Shown piece by piece: positions 25,371-33,486 of a stretch of DNA of 64,000 nt. A program made the position numbers and the translations under genes. The notes below the pieces were generated by a model that saw only the letters and a list, made by a program, of their open reading frames with translations, was not told the origin of the DNA and did no database searches. The DNA is taken from assembly GCA_964462985.1 (NCBI GenBank), contig CAYXAA010000004.1, forward strand, positions 128,073 through 192,072, in the 5' to 3' direction. Numbering within the stretch: the first letter of the stretch is position 1; every line of letters starts with the position of its first letter. This DNA comes from CAYXAA01 sp964462985. GTDB lineage: Bacteria; Pseudomonadota; Alphaproteobacteria; Rhizobiales; Stappiaceae.

Positions 25371-25406
25371 GACTGCAACAGCCGAATCACCTCTTCGGAG
25401 ATTCTT

Positions 25407-27647
25407 ATGGCGGTTGCCAGCGAAGCACTATCGGCGCCCGGCGCTCAAATGAGCCGCACGCTCCATCTCGATATCACCGGCATGACCTGTGCCGCCTGTG
25501 CGGCGCGGGTGGAGAAGGTGCTGGAGCGTCAGCCTGGAGTTGGCAGCGCCAGCGTCAACCTGCCGCTGGAAAGCGCCGCAATTTCCGTTGCCGAGGGCGT
25601 TACGCCGGGGGCTCTGGTCGCCGCTGTTGAGGCGGCCGGCTACGGCGCTCATGTGCGGCCCGAGGACAGTGCCGCTCGTCGCGCCGAGCGAGAGGCTTCG
25701 GAAGCGCGAGCCTCCGCCGCAGAACGCCGCACACTCGCCGTTCTGGGGCTGTCGGCCGTGCTCACCGTGCCGCTGGTGCTCCCGATGGTGCTCGCTGTTT
25801 TCGGCATCGACTGGATGCTTGCGCCGCTGGTTCAGCTCGCGCTGGCAACGCCGGTGCAGATCCTCGCCGGCGGTCGCTTCTACGTCGGTGCCTTCAAGGC
25901 GCTGCGAGGCGGCGGCGCCAACATGGATGTGCTTGTCTCGCTCGGCACCTCGGTCGCTTACGGCTACAGCGCCTACCTGACGCTCTGGGCCGGGACCGAT
26001 CACGGCCACCTCTACTTCGAGGCGTCGGCCGTCATCCTGACGCTGATCCTTTTCGGCAAGCTGATGGAGGCTCGGGCCAAACGCTCGACCACGGCAGCGA
26101 TCCGGGCGCTGATGTCGCTGCGCCCCGAGACCGCGCACCGGATCACTGCGGACGGAGCCGAGACCGTGGCAATCGATGCGCTGCGTCGCGGGGACCGAAT
26201 CCTGGTCAAGCCGGGCGAACGCGTGCCGGTCGACGGCACCGTGCTCTCCGGGGAAAGCGAACTCGACGAGGCGCTCGTCACCGGTGAGAGCCTGCCAGTG
26301 GCCAAGGCCGTCGGTGGCAGTGTGATCGCTGGCACCATCAACGGCTCGGGCGCGCTCATTGTCGAGGCCGCCGCGCTCGACGAGGACACCAAGCTCGCCC
26401 GCATGATCCGCCTGGTCGAAGCCGCGCAGAACGCCAAGGCTCCGATCCAACATCTGGTCGACCGAGTGTCAGCGATCTTCGTGCCGGTGGTGCTCGTCAT
26501 CGCCGCGGCGACCTTCGCCGGCTGGATGCTGACCGGCCATGCCGTCGACGATGCGCTTGCCGCAAGCGTCGCCGTTCTGGTCATCGCCTGCCCCTGTGCG
26601 CTTGGCCTCGCGACGCCGACGGCCCTCGTTGCCGGGACGGGCGCCGCCGCGCGCGCGGGCATCCTGGTCCGCGACATCGACGCGCTGGAGACCGCGCACG
26701 GAATCGACACCGTCGTGTTCGACAAGACCGGCACGCTGACGGAAGGGCGGCCGGTGGTCACCGACGTCAGGGCCTTCGACCGCAACGAGGACCGCCTGCT
26801 GCGGATTGCGGCCTCGGCGCAATTGCCGAGCGAGCATCCACTCGCCCGCGCCATGGTGGAGGCTGCCGAAGCCCGTGGCCTGCCGCTGTCGCAGCCGACC
26901 GCCTTCAAGGCGGTGCCGGGCCAGGGGCTCATTGCCGAAATCGCCGGCCAGACGGTGATGATCGGCAACGCCCGGCTGATGGAAACCCAAGGCGTCGACC
27001 GCTTCATGGCCGACCAGATCATCCGCAGCCTGGCGCCGGAGGGCAAAACCTGCGCGATCGTTGCCGTCGCCGGTCGCGTGGTCGGGGTCATTGCCATGGC
27101 CGATGCGGTTCGGGCGGAAGCCGCAGCAGCGCTGGAGCGTCTGCGTGGCCTCGGCCTGAGGACCGTCATGATCACTGGCGATAGCCGCGCCGCCGCCGAG
27201 GCGGTCGGGACACTACTCGGGATTGAGCAGGTCCGGGCCGAGGTGCCGCCGGAGGCCAAGGCGAGTGCCGTAACGGAATTGAATCGCGCAGGCGCCCGTG
27301 TCGCCATGGTCGGTGATGGCGTCAACGATGCCCCCGCTCTCGCCGCGGCTGACGTTGGCATTGCTATGGGCTCCGGCGCCGATGTTGCGCTGGAGACGGC
27401 AGGAATAACCCTGATGCGCCCACGGCCCGCGCTTGTCGCTGATGCGATTGACGTGTCGCGAGCCACCGTGCGCAAGATCCGTCAGAACCTGTTTTTTGCC
27501 TTTGTCTACAACGTGGTCGGCATACCTCTCGCGGCTCTCGGTCTCTTGACGCCGGCGCTCGCGGGGATTGCGATGGCGCTGTCGTCGGTATCGGTGGTTG
27601 CCAATGCCGGGCTGCTGAGACGCTGGCGGCCGCGCGCCGACCGTTGA
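25407..27647 (+). CDS. copA: Copper-exporting P1B-type ATPase CopA
   Basis: 746 aa. One N-terminal heavy-metal-associated domain with MTCAAC (about residues 28-33), the membrane metal motif ACPCALGLATP, phosphorylation motif DKTGTLTEG, TGES in the actuator domain, HP motif SEHPLARAM and hinge GDGVNDAPAL. Pumps Cu(I) from the cytoplasm. Eight transmembrane helices are expected. The ATG at 25407 has GGAG upstream; an internal ATG at 25449 would remove 14 residues. It stands as a single gene behind a CueR-like promoter, with no CopZ chaperone adjacent. Confidence 0.95.
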   Translation: MAVASEALSAPGAQMSRTLHLDITGMTCAACAARVEKVLERQPGVGSASVNLPLESAAISVAEGVTPGALVAAVEAAGYGAHVRPEDSAARRAEREASEARASAAERRTLAVLGLSAVLTVPLVLPMVLAVFGIDWMLAPLVQLALATPVQILAGGRFYVGAFKALRGGGANMDVLVSLGTSVAYGYSAYLTLWAGTDHGHLYFEASAVILTLILFGKLMEARAKRSTTAAIRALMSLRPETAHRITADGAETVAIDALRRGDRILVKPGERVPVDGTVLSGESELDEALVTGESLPVAKAVGGSVIAGTINGSGALIVEAAALDEDTKLARMIRLVEAAQNAKAPIQHLVDRVSAIFVPVVLVIAAATFAGWMLTGHAVDDALAASVAVLVIACPCALGLATPTALVAGTGAAARAGILVRDIDALETAHGIDTVVFDKTGTLTEGRPVVTDVRAFDRNEDRLLRIAASAQLPSEHPLARAMVEAAEARGLPLSQPTAFKAVPGQGLIAEIAGQTVMIGNARLMETQGVDRFMADQIIRSLAPEGKTCAIVAVAGRVVGVIAMADAVRAEAAAALERLRGLGLRTVMITGDSRAAAEAVGTLLGIEQVRAEVPPEAKASAVTELNRAGARVAMVGDGVNDAPALAAADVGIAMGSGADVALETAGITLMRPRPALVADAIDVSRATVRKIRQNLFFAFVYNVVGIPLAALGLLTPALAGIAMALSSVSVVANAGLLRRWRPRADR

Positions 27648-27825
27648 TTTTTCCGAATAAATCATACAAATAGCAGAGTAGGATTCTGATCAGCCGGCCC
27701 CACGATCAGGGCGGGCCGTTTCGGCATCTCGATGAGGGGGAGTTTTTCTTCCATCGGGTGAGAAGATCGACCCGAATGCCAGATTCCGCGATCGACCGCC
27801 GCGGTGCCGCGGCCCGGAGGACACG

Positions 27826-29628
27826 ATGACTGAGAAGAAGAAACCAAGTGCACTGCGGTCCCGTGCCTGGTTCGACAATCCCGACAACCCCGGCATGACG
27901 GCGCTCTACATCGAGCGCTACCTGAACTTCGGCCTGACCCGGGAAGAGCTGCAGTCCGGCAAGCCGATCATAGGCATCGCCCAGACGGGTTCGGACCTCT
28001 CGCCCTGCAACCGCCACCACCTGGAGCTCGCCAAGCGGGTGCGGGAAGGCATTCGCGCGGCCGGCGGCATCTGTTTCGAGTTCCCTGTCCACCCGATCCA
28101 GGAAACCGGCAAGAGGCCGACGGCGACGCTCGATCGCAACCTTGCCTATCTCGGGCTCGTGGAACTCCTCTACGGCTACCCGATCGACGGCGTCGTGTTG
28201 ACCATCGGGTGCGACAAGACGACGCCGGCTTGTCTGATGGCTGCGGCCACGGTCAACATCCCCGCAATTGCGTTGTCCGTCGGGCCGATGCTGAATGGCT
28301 GGCACCGCGGCGAACGCACCGGTTCAGGCACCATCGTGTGGAAGGCGCGCGAGCAGCTCGCCGCCGGCCAGATCGATTACGCCGGCTTCATGGACATCGT
28401 CGCCTCTTCGGCGCCTTCGGTCGGTTACTGCAACACCATGGGCACGGCAACGACGATGAACTCGCTCGCCGAGGCGCTCGGCATGCAGCTTCCCGGCTCC
28501 GCTGCGATTCCCGCTCCTTACCGCGAGCGCGGTCAGATGGCCTACGAGACCGGGCGGCGCATCGTCGACATGGTGTGGGACGATCTGAAGCCGTCCGACA
28601 TCATGACACGGCAGGCCTTCGAGAATGCCATCGTCGTCAATTCCGCGATCGGCGGTTCGACAAACGCGCCTATCCATCTGAACGCCATCGCCAACCACCT
28701 CGGCGTTCCGCTCGGCAACGATGACTGGCAGCGGATCGGCCACGATATCCCGTTGCTCGTGAACCTCCAGCCTGCGGGCGAATATCTAGGCGAGGACTAT
28801 CACCATGCCGGCGGCGTGCCGGCAGTGGTCGCCGAGCTGATGAAGGAAGGCCTGCTGCCACATCCTGATGCGCTCACCGTCAACGGCAAATCTATTGGTG
28901 AAAATTGCCGCGACGCCGAAAATCTTGACACCAGGGTGATCCGCCCGGTCTCGGATCCGATGATGGCGAAGGCGGGCTTCCTCAACCTCAAGGGCAACCT
29001 GTTCGACAGCGCGATCATGAAGACCAGCGTGATCTCGAAGGAGTTCCGCGACCGCTACCTGTCGAATCCGGACGATCCGGAGGCGTTCGAGGGTAGGGCC
29101 ATCGTGTTCGAAGGCCCGGAGGATTATCATGATCGGATCGACGACCCGTCGCTCGAGATCGACGAGCACTGCATGCTGTTCATCCGCGGCACCGGGCCAA
29201 TCGGCTATCCAGGCGGCGCGGAGGTCGTCAACATGCAGCCGCCGGCGGCGCTGATCAAACGCGGCATCACATCGCTGCCCTGCATCGGCGACGGGCGCCA
29301 GTCCGGCACATCCGGCTCTCCCTCGATCCTCAATGCATCGCCGGAAGCGGCGGCCGGTGGCGGACTTGCCCTGCTCAAGACCGGTGACCGGGTGCGCATC
29401 GATCTGAAGAAGGGCACGGCCGACATCCTGATTTCGGAGCAGGAACTGGCCGAGCGCCGCGCAGCGATGGAGAAGAACGGCGGCTTCCCCTATCCGGCAA
29501 GCCAGACGCCGTGGCAGGAGATCCAGCGTGCTATGGTCGATCAGTTCGACAAGGGCATGGTCCTGAAGCCGGCGGTCAAATACAAGGACGTCGCCCACAC
29601 CTTCGGTGTACCGCGCGACAACCACTGA
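27826..29628 (+). CDS. IlvD/Edd-family sugar-acid dehydratase
   Basis: 600 aa. The Fe-S ligand cysteines fall at Cys61 (SPCNRHH), Cys129 (GCDKTTPAC) and Cys202 (GYCNTMGTA), and the catalytic serine region is GTSGSPSILNASPEAA. Length and the FDNPDNPGMTALYIERYLN opening fit pentonate dehydratases (L-arabinonate or D-xylonate) better than housekeeping IlvD. It probably removes water from a C5-C6 aldonate to give a 2-keto-3-deoxy acid. CGGAGG precedes the ATG. The lyase downstream at 29735 could belong to the same pathway. Confidence 0.88.
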   Translation: MTEKKKPSALRSRAWFDNPDNPGMTALYIERYLNFGLTREELQSGKPIIGIAQTGSDLSPCNRHHLELAKRVREGIRAAGGICFEFPVHPIQETGKRPTATLDRNLAYLGLVELLYGYPIDGVVLTIGCDKTTPACLMAAATVNIPAIALSVGPMLNGWHRGERTGSGTIVWKAREQLAAGQIDYAGFMDIVASSAPSVGYCNTMGTATTMNSLAEALGMQLPGSAAIPAPYRERGQMAYETGRRIVDMVWDDLKPSDIMTRQAFENAIVVNSAIGGSTNAPIHLNAIANHLGVPLGNDDWQRIGHDIPLLVNLQPAGEYLGEDYHHAGGVPAVVAELMKEGLLPHPDALTVNGKSIGENCRDAENLDTRVIRPVSDPMMAKAGFLNLKGNLFDSAIMKTSVISKEFRDRYLSNPDDPEAFEGRAIVFEGPEDYHDRIDDPSLEIDEHCMLFIRGTGPIGYPGGAEVVNMQPPAALIKRGITSLPCIGDGRQSGTSGSPSILNASPEAAAGGGLALLKTGDRVRIDLKKGTADILISEQELAERRAAMEKNGGFPYPASQTPWQEIQRAMVDQFDKGMVLKPAVKYKDVAHTFGVPRDNH

Positions 29629-29701
29629 CCGAACAGCGCGGCGCGGAGTGGTGGCACGAAAAGGCCGTCCGGTTCTTTTCGGGCCCGCATCGGCAGTCTA
29701 A

Positions 29702-29732
29702 CCTTCTCCGAACGACGCAGACGAGGAGAAGG
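29702..29732 (+). promoter_or_regulatory. Hairpin sequestering the ribosome-binding site
   Basis: CCTTCTCC (29702-29709) is the exact complement of GGAGAAGG (29725-29732), which is the Shine-Dalgarno region two bases before the ATG at 29735. The 8-bp stem with a 15-nt loop would mask the ribosome site in the mRNA. The structure is visible; a regulatory role is inference. Confidence 0.55.
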
Positions 29733-29734
29733 CC

Positions 29735-30562
29735 ATGCCGACCACGGCCGACAAATGCGCAGCCTTTCGTGCCCTGCACGGGCGCGGTCGGGCATTCCTG
29801 ATGCCCAATCCCCATGATGTGGGGACGGCGCGCATTCTCGCCAGCCTCGGCTTCGAGGCAATCGCCACGACCAGCGCGGGTTTTGCCTTCACACGCGGTT
29901 ACAAGGATGCTTGTGGCCGCGTCACCCGCAGCATGGCGCTCGACCATGCCGCCGAGCTCGCGGCGGCGACCGACCTGCCCGTCAACGGCGACCTGGAGAA
30001 CGGCTTCGGCGCCTCACCTGAGGACGTCGCCGAGACCGTACGCGGCGCCATAGCAGCCGGGCTCGCTGGCTGCTCGATTGAGGACTACAGTCAGGACGAG
30101 GCGGCGCCCTACTACGCCTTCGATCATGCCGTGGCGCGGATCAGGGCGGCCGTTGCCGCCAAGGAGGCGCTCGCGCCAGACTTCGTCCTGACCGCCCGTG
30201 CCGAGGCCCCGATCGCAACTGACGCCGACCTCGAGGCAACGATAGAGCGGCTCGCCGCCTTTGCGGCGGCCGGCGCCGACGTCGTCTATGCTCCGGCTCT
30301 CGTGGAGGAGGAGCATATTGCGCGGGTGGTAGCCGCTGTCGACAAGCCGCTCAACGTCCTCGCCGGCCGTCGCAACTTCCAGCATTCGCTCGAAGATCTC
30401 AGTCGGCTGGGTGTAGCCCGCGTGTCGATCGGTGCGGGGTTGTCACGCTTTGCTTTCGGCGCCTTTTTTGCTGCAGCAAAACGGCTCAGGAAGACGGGGC
30501 GCTTCGAGGCCGACGAGGATACTCCCGGTTTTGCGGATTTCGACGACATTTTCGACGGGTAA
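29735..30562 (+). CDS. Isocitrate lyase / PEP-mutase-family protein
   Basis: 275 aa. Family motifs: RAFLMPNPHDVGTARIL (about residues 20-36), the loop ATTSAGFAFT, metal site NGDLENGFG near residue 86, and GCSIEDYSQDE near residue 112. COG2513-type enzymes cleave or decarboxylate 2-oxo or hydroxy acids (methylisocitrate, oxaloacetate, carboxyphosphonoenolpyruvate). The cysteine of true lyases (KKCGH) is not visible. It follows the sugar-acid dehydratase with 106 bp between. Reaction not assignable. Confidence 0.85.
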   Translation: MPTTADKCAAFRALHGRGRAFLMPNPHDVGTARILASLGFEAIATTSAGFAFTRGYKDACGRVTRSMALDHAAELAAATDLPVNGDLENGFGASPEDVAETVRGAIAAGLAGCSIEDYSQDEAAPYYAFDHAVARIRAAVAAKEALAPDFVLTARAEAPIATDADLEATIERLAAFAAAGADVVYAPALVEEEHIARVVAAVDKPLNVLAGRRNFQHSLEDLSRLGVARVSIGAGLSRFAFGAFFAAAKRLRKTGRFEADEDTPGFADFDDIFDG

Positions 30563-30606
30563 TCGGCCGAATGTCCGGCCGCCCGCTCACGGGTTTCACT
30601 CCCGAC

Positions 30607-30636
30607 TTGACACTTACGTAAACGTTAGCTTGATTG
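30607..30636 (+). promoter_or_regulatory. Candidate LiuR-like promoter/operator before the SCP2 gene
   Basis: TTGACA (30607-30612) is followed by an imperfect palindrome CTTACGTAAACGTTAG (30613-30628) and TGATTG (30631-30636), an 18-19 bp spacer. The layout and ACGTAAACGT core resemble LiuR (MerR family) sites that control branched-chain or fatty-acid catabolism in proteobacteria. No such regulator is in the window. Confidence 0.5.
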
Positions 30637-30689
30637 CGCGCAAGCCGGCTCAATCTTGGCGCCGGCCGCTTATCATGGAGGAGAATCAG

Positions 30690-30971
30690 ATGACGCTTGA
30701 AGAGGCGACCAAGATTATTGCCGGAAAAGTTTCCGGCGGCGGGATCGATCAGACTGTGAAATTCGACTTCGGCGGCGACGGCGTGGTGTTCGTCGACGGC
30801 TCGACGGTGAACAATTCGGATACCGAGGCCGACTGCACCATAAATGTTTCGCTGGAAACGCTGGAGAAGGTGCTTTCGGGCGAACTCAACCCGACGGCCG
30901 CCTACATGAATGGTGATTTCAATATCACCGGCGACATGGGCGTCGCCATGAAGCTCGGCGAGATCCTGTGA
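30690..30971 (+). CDS. SCP2 sterol-carrier-domain protein
   Basis: 93 aa, a stand-alone SCP2 domain: VKFDFGGDGVVFVDG, ADCTINVSLETLEKVLSG and NPTAAYMNGDFNITGD (about residues 24-85). Start taken at 30690, because GGAGGA lies 7 bases upstream; an ATG at 30675 is part of that site. SCP2 proteins bind lipids or acyl-CoA in the cytoplasm. The LiuR-like element upstream supports a link to acyl-CoA metabolism. Single gene. Confidence 0.88.
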   Translation: MTLEEATKIIAGKVSGGGIDQTVKFDFGGDGVVFVDGSTVNNSDTEADCTINVSLETLEKVLSGELNPTAAYMNGDFNITGDMGVAMKLGEIL

Positions 30972-30997
30972 AACAATCCTGCATTTCACGGGAGGCC

Positions 30998-31041
30998 AAG
31001 TTGCTCCACCCATAATTCTGATGCTGCCGCCGGAGCAACTT
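30998..31041. repeat. 10-bp inverted repeat after the SCP2 gene
   Basis: AAGTTGCTCC and GGAGCAACTT are perfectly complementary across a 24-nt loop, 26 bp after the SCP2 stop. No T-run follows, so it is not a standard terminator. The remaining bases up to 31251 show nothing further that I can support. Confidence 0.45.
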
Positions 31042-31251
31042 CACCCTCGGCGTCACCCTTGGACCGAAGGGCTGGTCGGTCGGACGGGCTCTTTGGCATG
31101 ATCGGCGCCGTGACGGTCGAATGGCTTCGGCAGGAAATTTGCTGTTTCGGCCGCCGCCCCGGCTCGGAAAGGGCTTGACCCTATTTCGGTTCTGCTCTCC
31201 GCTTCCAGAAGGGAGCGCGCCCGGAACGGGCCGGCTCAAAAGGGAGGGATC

Positions 31252-32229
31252 ATGAGCCACGTTCTGGTACTCGGTGCGGCCGGCATGATCGGCCGCAAGC
31301 TGGTCGAACGCCTTGCACGAGACGGGGTGGTCGCTGGACGCGGCATCACGCGGATGACATTGGCGGACGTGATCGAGCCGGCGTCACCGCCGGATCTCAC
31401 CGTGCCGGTGACGCATATTGCCTGCGACTTCTCGGCTGCAGGCCAGGCCGAGGCATTGGTGGCGCACCGGCCCGACGTCATCTTCCACCTTGCCGCCGTC
31501 GTCTCCGGCGAGGCGGAGAGCGACTTCGAGAAGGGCTACCGGATCAATCTCGACGGCACGCGGGCGCTCCTTGAAGCGATCCGGGCCCTTGGCCCCAGCT
31601 ACCGACCACGGCTGGTGTTTGCCTCGTCGATCGCCGTCTACGGCGCGCCATTCCCGGATCCCATTCCGGACACCTACCATCTGACCCCGCTCACCTCTTA
31701 CGGTACGCAGAAGGCGATCAGCGAGCTGCTGCTTTCGGACTATTCGCGCCGCGAGATTGTGGACGGCGTCGGCATCCGCCTGCCGACCATCGTTGTCAGG
31801 CCCGGCAAGCCCAACAAGGCGGCGTCCGGCTTCTTCTCCGGCATCATCCGCGAACCGCTCAACGGCGAGGAGGCGGTGCTGCCCGTCGAAACCGACGTGG
31901 TTCACTGGATGGCGAGCCCGCGCGCGGCGGTCGGATTCCTGATGCATGCGGCGGCAATCGGCGGTTCGGTGCTCGGATCGGACCGCAATTTGACCATGCC
32001 GGGCATCGCCGTCTCGGTAGCAGAACAGATCGACACCCTTGCCAAAATCGCCGGGCCGGCGCGAGTGCAGCTGATCCGGCATGCCCCGGACGAAACGATC
32101 CGCCGGATCGTCAGCGGCTGGCCGCGCCGCTTCGATGCCGGCCGCGCGCGTTCACTCGGTTTCAAGGCGGATTCCAGCTTCGACGCGATCGTGCGCGCCT
32201 ATATCGAGGACGAGGGCATCGCGCTTTAA
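31252..32229 (+). CDS. denD: NAD-dependent epimerase/dehydratase-family protein, DenD-like
   Basis: 325 aa, extended SDR. NAD motif GAAGMIGRKL (about residues 8-17), FHLAAVVSG, SSIAVYG and the catalytic YGTQK (Tyr-x3-Lys, about residue 149). The substrate domain IVVRPGKPNKAASGFFSGIIREP is characteristic of D-erythronate dehydrogenase (DenD), which oxidises D-erythronate to the 3-keto acid. No other erythronate genes lie beside it. AAAGGGAGG precedes the ATG. It converges on the citrate-synthase-like gene with six bases between. Confidence 0.78.
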   Translation: MSHVLVLGAAGMIGRKLVERLARDGVVAGRGITRMTLADVIEPASPPDLTVPVTHIACDFSAAGQAEALVAHRPDVIFHLAAVVSGEAESDFEKGYRINLDGTRALLEAIRALGPSYRPRLVFASSIAVYGAPFPDPIPDTYHLTPLTSYGTQKAISELLLSDYSRREIVDGVGIRLPTIVVRPGKPNKAASGFFSGIIREPLNGEEAVLPVETDVVHWMASPRAAVGFLMHAAAIGGSVLGSDRNLTMPGIAVSVAEQIDTLAKIAGPARVQLIRHAPDETIRRIVSGWPRRFDAGRARSLGFKADSSFDAIVRAYIEDEGIAL

Positions 32230-32235
32230 TCGTCC

Positions 32236-33405
32236 TTACCGCGGCCGTTCCCCGACATAGACGGCGCGCGGACGAATCTTGTCGGGGCTCTGGTACTGCT
32301 CCAGCGCATGAGCGATCCAACCAACCAGCCGGCCTGAGCAGAACAATACCATGCCCGCGGACGGCGGCAGGCCGAGGATGCGTCGCATCGAGGCGAGCGC
32401 GAAGTCGATGTTCGGCGCCTGGCCGAACAATGCTTCGGCCGTCTCGACGATCTTGGGCAGGATCCGCGCCAAGGGATGGTCCAGTTGCGCTTCCGCAATC
32501 AGTTCGAGCAGACAGACGGCGCGTGGGTCGGCGCCCCTGTAGATCTGGTGGCCAAAGCCGCTCAGGGCCTCCCCATTCAGCAGCAGCTCCTGCAGCACCG
32601 GCTCGATGTGCTCTTCGGACGTAATTCGCGCCAGCCAGCCATCGACCCGGTCGGAGGCGGCACCGTGGCGCGGACCGGAGAAGACGCCGAGGCCCGAGAT
32701 CAACGCGGCATGAAGGGGTGCTCGGGTCGAGGCGGCACAGCGCACGGCAAAGGCGCTGGTGTTGAATTCGTGTTCGGCGGAAAGCACCAGGGCCGCCCGC
32801 AGAAGGTCGATCTGCTTCACGTCGCGCACACCCCAGGCCACCGCAATCTGCCGATGGATCGGTTCGGCCGAAGGCGGCTGTTGCAGCAGGGCGGCGACGG
32901 CGGCCCGCAGCAGGCCAGCCCCCTTCTCGGCGAGCAGGCGCGGCGCCATCGTGTAGGCGGCACGGTCGGCAAGTGGCCAGGCAGCAAAGGCTGCAATCAC
33001 GCGCTCGACTGGCCGCAGGCCAGCAGGAGCAGCGGGGCTCTCGGGCGGCGCCGGAGCGGCGAAGGGGTCGTCGGAGCAATCCCACAGCAGGGTCGCGACG
33101 GCCTCAAGGCTTGAGGAACGGGCCAGCGCGAGAGCCGGCTGGCCGCGGTAGACCGGCCCCTCGTCCGTAATCAGCGTCAGCCGCGTCTCCAGAACACCTG
33201 CGCCGGCCGGCGGCTCCGCGCTCCCCGCCCCGGGCTCACCACGCTCGCGCAGCCGGCGAACATCGTCGGCATGATAGCGGCGTTCGCGGCCGGGTCCGGG
33301 CGTAGAGCGGATCAGGCCGCGACTGACATAGGCATAGAGCGTGGCCCGACGTACCCCCAGTTCGGCGGCGGCCTCGCGAGCCGAAAGATAGATTGGCGCC
33401 TTCAT
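32236..33405 (-). CDS. Citrate synthase-family protein fused to a MerR/excisionase-type HTH
   Basis: 389 aa. Residues about 5-55 form a DNA-binding helix-turn-helix of MerR/HTH_17 type (YLSAREAAAELGVRRATLYA, then ERRYHADDVRRLRER). Residues about 75-385 are citrate synthase with catalytic His regions SAEHEFNTSAF and GPRHGAA, GFGHQIYRGADPRA, and the catalytic aspartate Asp334 in PNIDFAL. All catalytic residues appear intact. It may be an enzyme that also binds DNA, or a regulator that senses acyl-CoA or oxaloacetate. It diverges from a second paralogue across 81 bp carrying a dyad. Confidence 0.85.
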   Translation of the reverse strand: MKAPIYLSAREAAAELGVRRATLYAYVSRGLIRSTPGPGRERRYHADDVRRLRERGEPGAGSAEPPAGAGVLETRLTLITDEGPVYRGQPALALARSSSLEAVATLLWDCSDDPFAAPAPPESPAAPAGLRPVERVIAAFAAWPLADRAAYTMAPRLLAEKGAGLLRAAVAALLQQPPSAEPIHRQIAVAWGVRDVKQIDLLRAALVLSAEHEFNTSAFAVRCAASTRAPLHAALISGLGVFSGPRHGAASDRVDGWLARITSEEHIEPVLQELLLNGEALSGFGHQIYRGADPRAVCLLELIAEAQLDHPLARILPKIVETAEALFGQAPNIDFALASMRRILGLPPSAGMVLFCSGRLVGWIAHALEQYQSPDKIRPRAVYVGERPR

Positions 33406-33408
33406 AGC

Positions 33409-33425
33409 TTGATTGCATTTATCAA
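33409..33425. promoter_or_regulatory. Dyad TTGAT-N7-ATCAA between the two citrate synthase genes
   Basis: Perfect 5-bp arms separated by seven bases start 4 bp upstream of the HTH-citrate synthase ATG. Its place in the divergent interval makes it a candidate binding site for that HTH protein itself. Binding is inference. Confidence 0.5.
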
Positions 33426-33486
33426 TGTTGACGACATGAAACCTCTATACGAGCTTGTGGTCAAGTCCATCAGAAGGAACCGACCG

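Noticed and set aside
26012..27475. 487-codon open frame opposite copA
   Set aside because: Low-complexity Ser/Ala/Arg/Thr product without motifs, fully inside copA.
27826..29628. Housekeeping dihydroxy-acid dehydratase IlvD
   Set aside because: Length and N-terminal FDNPDNPGMTALYIERYLN are those of sugar-acid dehydratases, and no branched-chain amino acid genes are linked.
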